The translations under genes were made by a program, and so were the position numbers. Of a stretch of 64,000 nt of DNA, positions 26,279 to 34,682 are shown piece by piece (position 1 is the stretch's first letter; the number at the start of each line of letters is the position of its first letter). The stretch comes from Sorangium cellulosum So ce56. GTDB taxonomy: Bacteria; Myxococcota_A; Polyangia; Polyangiales; Polyangiaceae. Under the pieces are notes generated by a model, which ran no database searches, was not told the origin of the DNA, and saw only the letters and a list, made by a program, of their open reading frames with translations. The stretch covers positions 3,421,001-3,485,000 of the forward strand of contig NC_010162.1 in the NCBI RefSeq assembly GCF_000067165.1, read 5' to 3'.

Positions 26279-26588
26279 GGGCTTTCCTGGGTGGGGACGA
26301 CGAGAGACTCTGCGCCGAGCATGGGCGCGGTGGGGGGGCCGACGGTGATGCGATTGTGGAGGTTCTGTGGAGGATGGCGCGGGAGAGCTCAAGGCGCTCT
26401 GCCCGCTGACGGGTACGCGAGCTCTTTGACACGCACACGCACACGCGCACGCGCCCGCTCGCCCGACGACCACCGCCGCGCCTTCGCACCACCGATCCGG
26501 TGCGCTGTCAAACCGAGGAAACCTCCCGGAAACAAGGAGGGTCGCCGGGGAGGGGCGGCGTGGCGAGAGAGCTCATCCTTTCACAGGA
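26279..26588. other. Intergenic region with alternating purine-pyrimidine tract
   Basis: The 310 bp separate uppS from the sensor kinase stop (both minus). They contain an alternating CA/CG tract (about 26430-26452, CACGCACACGCACACGCGCA) that could adopt Z-DNA, and CCTCC..GGAGG (about 26522-26540), a weak hairpin. I see no gene. Confidence 0.5.
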
Positions 26589-27965
26589 TCAGGCCCCCGG
26601 CAGCGAGAGCTTGAACTCGACCTCGGGCGGCCCGCGGTGGGTGCACTCGGCCGAGCCGCTGTGGGCCTCGGCGATCGCCTTGACGATCGCGAGGCCCAGG
26701 CCGGTGCCGCCCCGGTCGGCGCGGGTCGTCACGAAACGGCGGAAAAGGCGGCCCGCGACGTGCCGCCCGATCTCGCCGCGGTTGCGGATCGAGATCGCGA
26801 CCTGTCCGCCCACGCGAGACACGGCGATCTGGACGGGGGCCGCGGCGTCGCCGTGCGTGCGCGCGTTGTCGAGCAGGTTGTCGAGGGCGCGCGACAGCCA
26901 CTGCTCGTCGCCGCGCACCGTCGCCGAGCTCGGCGCGTCGAGCTCGACGCGGCTGCCGCGCTCTCGCGCCCGCGCCGCGGCGGCCTCCGCGATCGCGACC
27001 AGGTCGACCACCGCGGCCTGCTCCACGCCGCGCGCCTCGAGGCGCGCGAGCGACAGCAGCTCCCCGAGGAGCGCCTCGATGCGCGTGGTCGCCTCGCGGA
27101 TGCGCGCGACGAAGCGGGCTGCCTCCTCGGCGTCGTCGAGCGCGCCCTCGGAGAGCACCTCGGCGCTCGCGCGGATCGCGGCGACGGGGTTCTTGAGCTC
27201 GTGCGAGAGATCCGCGGCGAACGTCTCGACGAAGGGGCGGCCCTCGATCTGGCGCCGCATCGAGTCGATGGCGCGCGTCAGCCGCTGGACCTCGCGGCCC
27301 TGGGCCGGCGGCGTCGCCGCGCGCACCTCGCCCTCGCTCACGCGCACCGCGAACTCGGTGAGCGCCTCGATCGGCGTCGCGATGGTGCGGCCGATCAGGA
27401 ACGACGAGATCGCCGCCGCGGCGCCGAGCACCGTGCTGAGCACGAGGATCGGCGGGGCGAAGTCGGCGACCATCCGCTGCACCACGATGGTCGGCTTCAC
27501 GACCTGCACGCTGCCGACGCGCTGGCCGCGGACCTGGATGGGCGCGGTCACGAAGACGGTCCCGGGCTCGCCCGGCGAGGCGCCGCGCGCCCGGAGCACG
27601 CGGCCCTCGGGATCGAGCAGCGCGATGCTCTGCGCGGTCGGGCCCTCGGCCTCGCCGTCGAGCGCGCGCACCGCCGCGAGATCGACGCCGCGCACCTCCA
27701 TCTCCATCGCGGCCACGGCGGCGAACGCGGCCGCCTCGTCGCGCGCGCTGCCCTCGGCGAGCAGCGTCGCGCGCGCCTCGATGCGATCGATGACGAGCAG
27801 CCCGAGACCGAACGCGAAGGCGCCGACGATGCCGCCGAGCGCGATGAAGATCTGCATCCGGATGCTCATCCCCGCCGTCCGGGCGCGGACGAGGCGCGAG
27901 GCGAACAGCGCGACGAGCAGGATGAGCGAGACCGCCGCCGCCGCGGTGACGACGAGGCGCAGCAC
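26589..27965 (-). CDS. Sensor histidine kinase (CreC-like)
   Basis: 458 residues. Hydrophobic segments near residues 5-25 and 38-58, a periplasmic-type sensor region of about 110 residues, a third membrane segment (about 172-195), a HAMP region, the phosphoacceptor His in FAADLSHELKNPVAAI, and an ATPase domain with the N box DNLLDNARTHG and G2 box GGTGLGLAIVKAIAEAHSG. Autophosphorylates and passes phosphate to the OmpR-type regulator encoded 3 nt upstream. The combination resembles CreBC, but the signal is unknown. Confidence 0.9.
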   Translation of the reverse strand: MLRLVVTAAAAVSLILLVALFASRLVRARTAGMSIRMQIFIALGGIVGAFAFGLGLLVIDRIEARATLLAEGSARDEAAAFAAVAAMEMEVRGVDLAAVRALDGEAEGPTAQSIALLDPEGRVLRARGASPGEPGTVFVTAPIQVRGQRVGSVQVVKPTIVVQRMVADFAPPILVLSTVLGAAAAISSFLIGRTIATPIEALTEFAVRVSEGEVRAATPPAQGREVQRLTRAIDSMRRQIEGRPFVETFAADLSHELKNPVAAIRASAEVLSEGALDDAEEAARFVARIREATTRIEALLGELLSLARLEARGVEQAAVVDLVAIAEAAAARARERGSRVELDAPSSATVRGDEQWLSRALDNLLDNARTHGDAAAPVQIAVSRVGGQVAISIRNRGEIGRHVAGRLFRRFVTTRADRGGTGLGLAIVKAIAEAHSGSAECTHRGPPEVEFKLSLPGA

Positions 27966-27968
27966 GCG

Positions 27969-28670
27969 TCAACCGCCGCCTTCCGCGGGGCCCGGCTTGT
28001 CCGCGACGCGGTAGCCGACGCCGCGCACCGTCTCGATGAGGTCGGCGTCGCCGCCGGCCTCGACGACCTTCTTCCGGAGCCCCTTCACGTGCGAGTCGAT
28101 GGTCCGGTCGGTGATCGCGAACCCGTCGCCCCAGACGCGATCGATGAGCTGCGCGCGCGTGAAGACCCTGCCCGGCGCGGCCAGCATGCAGGCGAGCAGG
28201 TCGAACTCGACGCGGGTGAGGTCGACCTTCTGGCCGCTCACGTACGCGCGCCGCGTGGCCTCGTCGACCACGAGCGGCAGCGGCGTGGGCGCGGCGGCGG
28301 ACGGCGAGGGCCGCGCGGCGCGGCGCAGGACGGCCCGCACCCGCGCCACGATCTCCCGGGGGGAGAACGGCTTGGTCACGTAGTCGTCGGCGCCGGTCTC
28401 GAGCGCGGCGACGCGGTCGGCCTCGCCGTCGCGGCTCGACAGGACGATGATCGCGGCGCGCGCCGCGCTCCGCCGGGCCTGCCCGATCAGGTCGAAGCCG
28501 CTGCCGTCGGGGAGCATGAGATCGAGGATGATGAGGTCGGCCTTGTCGATCTCCCGCTCCGCGGCCGCGAGCGTGGTGGCGACGGTGGCCGCGAACCCGT
28601 CGCGGCGCAGGAAGTAGGCGATCGACTCGGCGATGGCCGGCTCATCCTCGACGACCAGGACCTTGGCCAT
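27969..28670 (-). CDS. OmpR/PhoB-family response regulator (CreB-like)
   Basis: 233 residues: a receiver domain with acidic pocket VVEDEP, phospho-Asp in DLIILDLMLPDGSG and Lys in VTKPFSP, a Pro/Ala linker, and a winged-helix DNA-binding domain (recognition helix region TDRTIDSHVKGLRKKV). First gene of an operon with the histidine kinase, separated by 3 nt. Targets are unknown. Confidence 0.93.
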   Translation of the reverse strand: MAKVLVVEDEPAIAESIAYFLRRDGFAATVATTLAAAEREIDKADLIILDLMLPDGSGFDLIGQARRSAARAAIIVLSSRDGEADRVAALETGADDYVTKPFSPREIVARVRAVLRRAARPSPSAAAPTPLPLVVDEATRRAYVSGQKVDLTRVEFDLLACMLAAPGRVFTRAQLIDRVWGDGFAITDRTIDSHVKGLRKKVVEAGGDADLIETVRGVGYRVADKPGPAEGGG

Positions 28671-28785
28671 GGTCGGTGAGCCTAGAACGGCGCGGCGGAC
28701 GCGTCGACAGGGCTGGTCGGCGGGCCTGGGCGGCCCCGCCCCTGCGGGGGCTCGCGGGCGTCGCGGTCGCCGCGTTCGTCCGCGC

Positions 28786-29370
28786 TCAGGCGTGCGGGAT
28801 CGCCGCGTTGACGAGCTCGCGCACGACGCCCAGCAGCCGCTCGTAGTGCTCCGGGACGGGCCGCAGGCCGGCGCAGTGGACCACGAGGCCGCCAGGGCGG
28901 AGCTCGAGGTGCCCCTGGAAACCGCGGCGGGCGAGGAGCTTGCGCAGCCGCGGATGGAACGCGCCTGCTGCCTCGCGCTGGGAGGCGGCGAAGGTCGTCA
29001 CGTGGGCGTCCCAGAGCGCATCGTCGAGGGTGACCCGGGGTGGGGGAGCGCTCTCGATGAAGGCGACGCGCGTCAGGAAATGCTCGCCGACGCGCATCGA
29101 GGCGCGGCGCTGGAGCGCCGGGTGCGCCGCGAAGCCGAGCAGCGTCCGCTCGAGGGGCTCGGCCTCGCCCTCGGCGTACCAGGGCTCGGCGATCACCGCG
29201 TGCCCAGGGTTCGCCGTCCACGTGCACGCGGAGAGGTACGCGGAGGGCGGCGCGATCGTGTCGTAGGGCTCCCAGCGGCGGAACCAGGCCTCGTCGGGGC
29301 GCGCGGTGAAGGCGAGGCCGCGCCGGGCAGCCCACGCCGCGATGTGCTCGGATCCCAGCGGAGGCGGCAT
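28786..29370 (-). CDS. Conserved hypothetical protein
   Basis: 194 residues, predicted soluble, without signal peptide or membrane segments. It has many aromatic residues in the first half (WAARRGL, WFRRWEPYDTI, WTANPGHAVIAEPWY), suggesting a compact beta-rich domain. I recognise no family. The start MPPPLGSEHI at 29370 is chosen since the upstream gene ends at 29382; the frame is open for 45 further codons that would overlap that gene. Confidence 0.6.
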   Translation of the reverse strand: MPPPLGSEHIAAWAARRGLAFTARPDEAWFRRWEPYDTIAPPSAYLSACTWTANPGHAVIAEPWYAEGEAEPLERTLLGFAAHPALQRRASMRVGEHFLTRVAFIESAPPPRVTLDDALWDAHVTTFAASQREAAGAFHPRLRKLLARRGFQGHLELRPGGLVVHCAGLRPVPEHYERLLGVVRELVNAAIPHA

Positions 29371-29381
29371 GGATGTCGAGG

Positions 29382-30683
29382 TTAGTCGGCGCGGCGTCGC
29401 CTCGGAAGCCTCCGGCGCCATGCGACCGCGAGCGCCCCGGCGCCGAGCGAGAGCCAGGACGCCGCGCCCGCGGCCGCGCCGTTCCCGGGCGCGTCGCAGG
29501 AGCATCGGCCGTAGATGCCGACCGTCGTCGCGCCGTCGTGGTCGTCGTCGTTGCCCAGCGGGGCTCCAGCGCCTCCGTGGCCTGCGGTCGCGATGGGCGC
29601 GCCGCCGGCGTCACCGGTGTCGCCGGCGTCGCCGCCGCGCCCGCCTGCGCCGCCGCTCCCGCTTGTGCCGCCGCGGCCGCCCGTGCCGCCGCCTTCACCG
29701 CCGCCGCTGCCTGCGCCGCCGCTCCCGCCTTCACCGCCGCCGCTGCCAGCGCCGCCATCGCCGCCTGCGCCGCCGCCGCCCGTCTCGCCGCCGTCGTCCG
29801 CGCAGCGCGTGAGATGGAGGGGACGTTTGCGCGTGCAGTCCGTCGGCGACGCGCAGCGGGGATCGGAGAGCGCGGGCGGCGCGCCTGTGCCGCCGATCTC
29901 GCCCAGATCAGGGTAGGCGACCTCGGTCCTCTCCCAGCGCCCCCCGGTGTGCTCCATCCAGCCGAACACCCGCTCCTGGTACGGAACGGCGCCGCCGATC
30001 GCCGGGTCGTAGACGCCGCGGCCCGCGTCGTAGTTGGGGTTGTTCGGGTTGTTGACGTACGCGAGCCCGTTGTAGGCCCACACGGCGCTGTACCAGTGCT
30101 CGATGAACGCGGGTTGCCGGTCGCCGACGCAGCGCGTGGCCCTCCACTTCGCGGCCAGGATCTGGGTGCCGGTGGCCGCGTTGTAGGTCGGCTCCGCGGC
30201 CACGCGGCGCGGATCGAAATCCGGGCTGTCGCCGCGCCGCATGCCGCTCGTGATCTGCGAGGCGCCGTAGCCGCAGTCGAAGGAGATGATCGTCCGCGAG
30301 CTCCCCCCCGCCTGATCCATGGGCCGGTCCGGCGGGCAGAACTGCTGCCACCCCGACTCCTGCATGGCGATCGCCTTGAGCAGCTCGCAGGGGAACGTGG
30401 CGGGAACGTCGCGCCGCGCCTCGGGCAGATCGCAGCCCTGACCGAGGTTGAAGGCCGGCGGACCGGCGTCGCCCCAGGCCTCGGGGCCCCGCGAGACGCG
30501 GTCGAAGATGGCGTTCCACTCCGCGACGGAGGGGTTGATCCCGGGCACGGCCTCGATCGCGCAGCCGCGATCGTTGTACGCGCTCGACGCCGTGAAGCAG
30601 GGGCAGTACGCGGCGCGCGCGGCCGGCGCGACCAGCGCGGCCGCGGAGAGCGCCGCCGGGATCAAGAGAAGGCGGCCCCTCAC
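29382..30683 (-). CDS. Secreted lytic-transglycosylase-like protein with Gly-rich linker and MYXO-CTERM-like tail
   Basis: 433 residues. After a signal peptide (RLLLIPAALSAAALVAPAARA) comes a domain of about 260 residues with lysozyme/lytic-transglycosylase-like features: a putative catalytic Glu in LLKAIAMQESGWQ, then SFDCGYGASQIT and a C-terminal Tyr/Trp region. A Gly/Ser-rich linker of about 75 residues leads to CSCDAPGNG, a hydrophobic helix (WLSLGAGALAVAW) and an Arg-rich end, which fits a MYXO-CTERM-type surface-sorting signal. GTG at 30683 follows GGAGGGG and overlaps the upstream stop (GTGA). Confidence 0.72.
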   Translation of the reverse strand: MRGRLLLIPAALSAAALVAPAARAAYCPCFTASSAYNDRGCAIEAVPGINPSVAEWNAIFDRVSRGPEAWGDAGPPAFNLGQGCDLPEARRDVPATFPCELLKAIAMQESGWQQFCPPDRPMDQAGGSSRTIISFDCGYGASQITSGMRRGDSPDFDPRRVAAEPTYNAATGTQILAAKWRATRCVGDRQPAFIEHWYSAVWAYNGLAYVNNPNNPNYDAGRGVYDPAIGGAVPYQERVFGWMEHTGGRWERTEVAYPDLGEIGGTGAPPALSDPRCASPTDCTRKRPLHLTRCADDGGETGGGGAGGDGGAGSGGGEGGSGGAGSGGGEGGGTGGRGGTSGSGGAGGRGGDAGDTGDAGGAPIATAGHGGAGAPLGNDDDHDGATTVGIYGRCSCDAPGNGAAAGAASWLSLGAGALAVAWRRRLPRRRRAD

Positions 30684-31894
30684 GGCCCCTCCTTCGCGGC
30701 GGTGAAGCCGGCGACCGCGATGCGCGCTCCGGGTGGCGCAGGGATCGTGGCGACCTCGCCGCTCTCCACCCGGATCGCGAAGGGGACGGCGAACGCGGAC
30801 GGGTTCGTGTGCAGCGCCGCCACCCACGCCGCGTCCTGCGAGACGGCCTGGATGGCGTCGACGCCGGGCCCGAGCGGGCTGCGGATCGCGGCGCGCGCGC
30901 CGACGACGAACAAGCCGGTGGCGCGCTCGGGCGTGTACGCGAGCCCGCCGCCCGGCCAGGCGTACGGGGCGAGGCCGTGGCTCGCGCTCGCCCCGAGCCG
31001 GGTGCGCTTGCCCCGGGCGAGATCGATCCGATCGATGACCCACAGGCCCGGGTCGGTCTCGTGCCGCTCCTGGAACACGAGCGCGCCCGCCGCGGCGTCG
31101 ATCGAGAAGTCGCGCGCGAACGGCGGGATCGACGGGGCGATCACCCGCGTCGCGCCGGAGTCGGGGTCCACGAGGACGATGTCGGCCGACGCCGGGGAGA
31201 CGCGGTAGAGGACGAGCTCGCCGTTCCACGCGTCGGCGAGGAAGGCGAGGTGGCCGGTGTGTCGGTGCACGGTGCGGATCGCGCCGGTGGCGAGGTCGAC
31301 CTCGTCGATGGTGAGCGCGTCGACCCGGAGCCGCGCGGGGTCGTTGTCGGGCCGCGGCTCCGGGCCGGCGACGCCGCGCGAGACGAAGACGCGCCCCTCG
31401 GCGGTGACGAGCGGGCGGCTCGCGTGGACCACGCCGTCGCAGAGCGCGACGGGCTCTGCGCCCGGCTGGATCCGGAAGAGGCTCGCGTTGAACGAGCGGT
31501 CGCTGGACGGGCTGGTCTCGGCGGTCGCGACCACGAGCCGCGTTCGCGGGACGACGCGGGCGCGGACCACGGCGTCGCTCAGGTGCCGGAGCGTGGCGAG
31601 CGCGGGGCCGGCCTTGGCTCCGCCGATCGGCGCGATGTGGAGCGTGGTCCGGGCCGCCCCCGGAGGCGTCGCGAGGATCGCGACGCTGGGTGGCGCGGAG
31701 GGATCGGCGGGCGCCGCGACGGCCGTGGGCACGAGGAGACGGCCGACCCGCGAGATCGCGGGCGCAGGGGCGTCGCCATCGGCGAGCACCGCCGTCAACG
31801 TGCCCGTCAGCGCGGCGAGCAGCGCGCAGGGGAGCGCGATCCTGTGCAGACGGCGCCGTGTCAGGGGCGAGCGGGCGTAGGAGCTGAGATGCAC
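30680..31894 (-). CDS. Exported beta-propeller-like protein
   Basis: About 404 residues. An N-terminal hydrophobic segment (IALPCALLAALTGTLTAVLA) is followed by repeated beta-strand blocks (RLVVATAETSPSSD, GHLAFLADAWNGELVLYRV, LVFQERHETDPGLWVI) like TolB or WD40-type propellers. Presumed periplasmic; role unknown. It overlaps the next gene by 4 nt, so the two are probably co-translated and may cooperate. The start is uncertain; GTG at 31894 is taken. Confidence 0.6.
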   Translation of the reverse strand: MHLSSYARSPLTRRRLHRIALPCALLAALTGTLTAVLADGDAPAPAISRVGRLLVPTAVAAPADPSAPPSVAILATPPGAARTTLHIAPIGGAKAGPALATLRHLSDAVVRARVVPRTRLVVATAETSPSSDRSFNASLFRIQPGAEPVALCDGVVHASRPLVTAEGRVFVSRGVAGPEPRPDNDPARLRVDALTIDEVDLATGAIRTVHRHTGHLAFLADAWNGELVLYRVSPASADIVLVDPDSGATRVIAPSIPPFARDFSIDAAAGALVFQERHETDPGLWVIDRIDLARGKRTRLGASASHGLAPYAWPGGGLAYTPERATGLFVVGARAAIRSPLGPGVDAIQAVSQDAAWVAALHTNPSAFAVPFAIRVESGEVATIPAPPGARIAVAGFTAAKEGP

Positions 31895-32032
31895 GACAGG
31901 AGAGTAGACGATGCGCCGGTGAGCGCTCGCTCGCGACGCGGCGCTCTCTTGCCAGCCTCTGCCTCCGCGCCGTCCCGTGCGGCCGGGGCGCCCGACCACG
32001 TCGCCGTCGCGCCCGGCGCCAGGTCGCCAGCC

Positions 32033-32872
32033 CTAGAAGCGGCCGGCCATGCCGAGCCCGGCCGCGCCCGGCCCAGCGACCGGCGTCAGCTGGATCTTGC
32101 TCGGCCAGGGCTGGTTGAACCCGAGCTCCCAGATGAGGCCACCGGCGACGCCGGCGGCGCCCAACCCGAGCAGCACGCCGCCGACCGTCGCGTGCGTGCG
32201 CCCCTGATTGCCCCGCTCGGCCACGTCCTCCGTGCAGCCCTTGCGCGACGGGCAACGGTCCTCGGCGGCGCCGATGTCCGCGAAGCCGCTCGAGGTCAGG
32301 ATCCCGCCGACCAGCAGCGTGACGACCCCGGCGCCCGTCGCGACCCACGGCGAATAGCCGTAAGGAGGCTGCGGCGGAGGCTCCTCCTTGGGGCGGTCCG
32401 GGATCGCCGAGGCGGTGGGAGCCGTCGGGAGCACCGCCGGCGCCGATGCGGACGCGCTCGCGCTGGCGCTCGGCGCCGGCCGGAGGGCGTTCTTGAGGTT
32501 CTGGATCTTGTCCTGGATCGTCTGCGCGTCGCTCGCGTCCGGCGTGCGGGCCAGGTAGGTCTCCAGCGCCGTGACCGCCTCGGCCCGCTCGCCCTTCTTC
32601 TCGTAGGCGTTGGCGATGTTGATCAGCACGCCGTGCGCCGAGCAGTCGAGCTGGTAAGCGTCCTTCCAGTACTGGATGGCGCGATCGTAGTCAGCGCGCT
32701 CGTAAAACTGCGTGGCGGCCTTGTGCGCCCCCTTCGCGCCTTCCAGGTCGGCGGGGGTCGCCGTGCGGTAGCACTCGGGGTATTCGATGGCCGGATCTCC
32801 TGCTAAGGCCAACCCCGCGGCGAGGAATATCCCCGCGCCGAGACCGACCAGCCAAGTCCGAAGCACACGCAT
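32033..32872 (-). CDS. TPR membrane protein with Ser/Ala/Pro linker
   Basis: 279 residues: signal peptide (WLVGLGAGIFLAAGLALAG), two to three TPRs (about 40-125; YDRAIQYWKDAYQLDC..), a low-complexity linker (SASASASAPA), and two hydrophobic segments (about 180-205 and 232-255), with a disulfide-capable CPSRKGC between. ATG at 32872 has GGAGGG about 9 nt upstream. This layout recurs in large myxobacterial genomes with no assigned function. Confidence 0.7.
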   Translation of the reverse strand: MRVLRTWLVGLGAGIFLAAGLALAGDPAIEYPECYRTATPADLEGAKGAHKAATQFYERADYDRAIQYWKDAYQLDCSAHGVLINIANAYEKKGERAEAVTALETYLARTPDASDAQTIQDKIQNLKNALRPAPSASASASASAPAVLPTAPTASAIPDRPKEEPPPQPPYGYSPWVATGAGVVTLLVGGILTSSGFADIGAAEDRCPSRKGCTEDVAERGNQGRTHATVGGVLLGLGAAGVAGGLIWELGFNQPWPSKIQLTPVAGPGAAGLGMAGRF

Positions 32873-33229
32873 CCGAGCCGCCCTCCGAGAAGTGGCCGCA
32901 GCATACTGATCCGCTTCGCCGGCAGCGAGAAAAAGGAACTATTACGGACCTCGAGGCAATGCGTTCGGCCTGCCGACCGGCGCGGCGAGCGCCGAGCGAA
33001 GCGGCGGCCAGGGGAGCGGGACAGGAGCGCCGAGCGAAGCGACGGCCGGGGGACAGGAGCGCCGAGCGAAGCGACGGCCGGGGGACGGGAGCCCCGAGCG
33101 AGGCGGCGGCCGCGGGGAGCGGGCCGGGAACGCCGCCGGCGCGCCCGCGCGGCGCGCCGGTCGGCAGGCCGGAGCGTCGAGGGACGGTCCCGGCGCTTGC
33201 TTGGTTTCCGGTTCTGCTAGTCTCGCCCG
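32873..33229. other. Divergent intergenic region with repeat
   Basis: The 357 bp separate the TPR membrane protein gene (minus) from the NtrC-like gene (plus). Most of it is the tandem repeat at 32988-33115. No further gene is seen. Confidence 0.5.
32988..33115. repeat. Degenerate tandem repeat, 32-38 bp period, four copies
   Basis: Copies start with AGCGCCGAGCGAAGCG-like sequence at 32988, 33026, 33058 and 33090 (spacing 38, 32, 32). Copies two and three are nearly identical. It lies in the shared promoter region of the divergent TPR and NtrC-like genes, so it may be regulatory or simply a minisatellite. Confidence 0.8.
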
Positions 33230-34678
33230 GTGATGCTCCCCGAAAAGAAGCAGATCCTCGTCGTGGATGACGAGGCGAACCTCCGGCGGGTCCTCAGCGC
33301 CCAGCTCAGCCGGGATGGCTACGAGGTCCACACCGCGGAAGACGGCGAGGAGGGGCTCGCGTTCCTGAAGGAGCACCACATCGATCTGGTCATCACCGAT
33401 CTCCGGATGCCCAAGGTCGACGGCATGGACCTGCTCCGCGCCGCGCTCCGCGACGACCCGTCGCGGCCTGTGGTGCTGCTCACGGCGCACGGGACCGTCG
33501 ACAACGCCGTCGAGGCGCTCAAGACGGGCGCGTTCGACTACATCACGAAGCCGTTCGATCAGAACGAGGTGCGCGTCGTCGTGAAGAAGGCCCTCCGCAC
33601 CCGCGATCTCGCGAGCGCGGACGCGACGCGGGACGTCTCCGCGGCGCAGCCCCGGGGGGGCTCCGACCGGTTCGGCATCATCGGCGAGAGCCCGCCCATC
33701 CAGGAGCTCTACGCGATCCTCGAGCGGGTCGCCGACACGCCGACCACGGTGCTCATCAGCGGCGAGAGCGGCACCGGGAAGGAGCTCGTCGCGCGGGCGC
33801 TGCACGAGAACTCCGGCCGTCGCGACCGGCCGTTCATCAAGGTCAACTGCGCGGCCATCCCGAAGGACCTCATGGAGTCGGAGCTCTTCGGCTACGAGCG
33901 CGGGGCCTTCACCGGCGCGGTCGCCTCCAAGCCGGGGCGCTTCGAGCTCGCCTCCGGCGGGACGCTCTTCCTCGACGAGATCGGCGAGATCCCGAACGAG
34001 ATGCAGGTGAAGCTCCTGCGCGTCCTGCAGGAGAGCGAGTTCGAGCGGGTCGGGGGCATCAAGACCATCCACGTCGACGTCCGGCTCGTCGCCGCCACCA
34101 ACCGCGACCTCAAGCGGGAGATCGCGGCGGGCACGTTCCGGGAAGACCTCTTCTACCGGCTCAACGTCGTCCCGATCGCGCTCCCCGCGCTGCGCGACCG
34201 GAGGAGCGACATCCCCCACCTCTGCGCCCACTTCGTCGCGAAGTTCAACGCGCGCCTCAAGAAGAGCATCGAGAGCATCGAGCCCGAGGCGCTCGAGCGC
34301 CTCGCCTCGCACGCCTGGCCGGGGAACATCCGCGAGCTCGAGAACGTCGTCGAGCGGGCGCTGCTCTTCGCCGACGGCGCGCGCATCCGCCTCGACGACC
34401 TGCCGGAGGAGATCCGCGGCGGCGCCACGTCGGCGCCCGGCGCGGCGCTGCCGCTCGCGGCCGCCGCCGCGGACACCTCCGCCGCGCCGTCGACGCCCGA
34501 CGGGCTGAAGGAGCAGGTGAAGGCGGCGATGAGCAAGCTCGAGCGCGACCTCATCGAGCGCGCCCTCAAGCAGACGCACGGCAACGTCACCCACGCCGCG
34601 CGGCTCCTCAAGATCTCGCGCAAGGGGCTCCAGCTCAAGATGAAGGAGCTGAACCTCCGCGAGCGCGACGCCGAGTGA
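33230..34678 (+). CDS. NtrC-family sigma-54-dependent response regulator
   Basis: 482 residues. Receiver (about 8-120; phospho-Asp in DLVITDLRMP, Lys in YITKPFD), AAA+ domain (about 148-385) with Walker A GESGTGKE, the sigma-54 contact loop GAFTGA, Walker B GGTLFLDEIGEI, and a C-terminal Fis-type helix-turn-helix (THGNVTHAARLLKISRKGLQLKMKEL). It should activate sigma-54 promoters when phosphorylated. No kinase adjoins. GTG at 33230 and ATG at 33233 are both possible starts; neither has a clear ribosome site. Confidence 0.94.
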   Translation: MMLPEKKQILVVDDEANLRRVLSAQLSRDGYEVHTAEDGEEGLAFLKEHHIDLVITDLRMPKVDGMDLLRAALRDDPSRPVVLLTAHGTVDNAVEALKTGAFDYITKPFDQNEVRVVVKKALRTRDLASADATRDVSAAQPRGGSDRFGIIGESPPIQELYAILERVADTPTTVLISGESGTGKELVARALHENSGRRDRPFIKVNCAAIPKDLMESELFGYERGAFTGAVASKPGRFELASGGTLFLDEIGEIPNEMQVKLLRVLQESEFERVGGIKTIHVDVRLVAATNRDLKREIAAGTFREDLFYRLNVVPIALPALRDRRSDIPHLCAHFVAKFNARLKKSIESIEPEALERLASHAWPGNIRELENVVERALLFADGARIRLDDLPEEIRGGATSAPGAALPLAAAAADTSAAPSTPDGLKEQVKAAMSKLERDLIERALKQTHGNVTHAARLLKISRKGLQLKMKELNLRERDAE

Positions 34679-34682
34679 GCCC

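Noticed and set aside
26428..26456. CRISPR-like or microsatellite array
   Set aside because: Only a short CA/CG alternating tract with no spacers.
33208..33224. Sigma-54-like promoter TGG..GC before the NtrC-like gene
   Set aside because: Spacing between GG and GC is 11 instead of 10 and the start codon would coincide with the transcription start.
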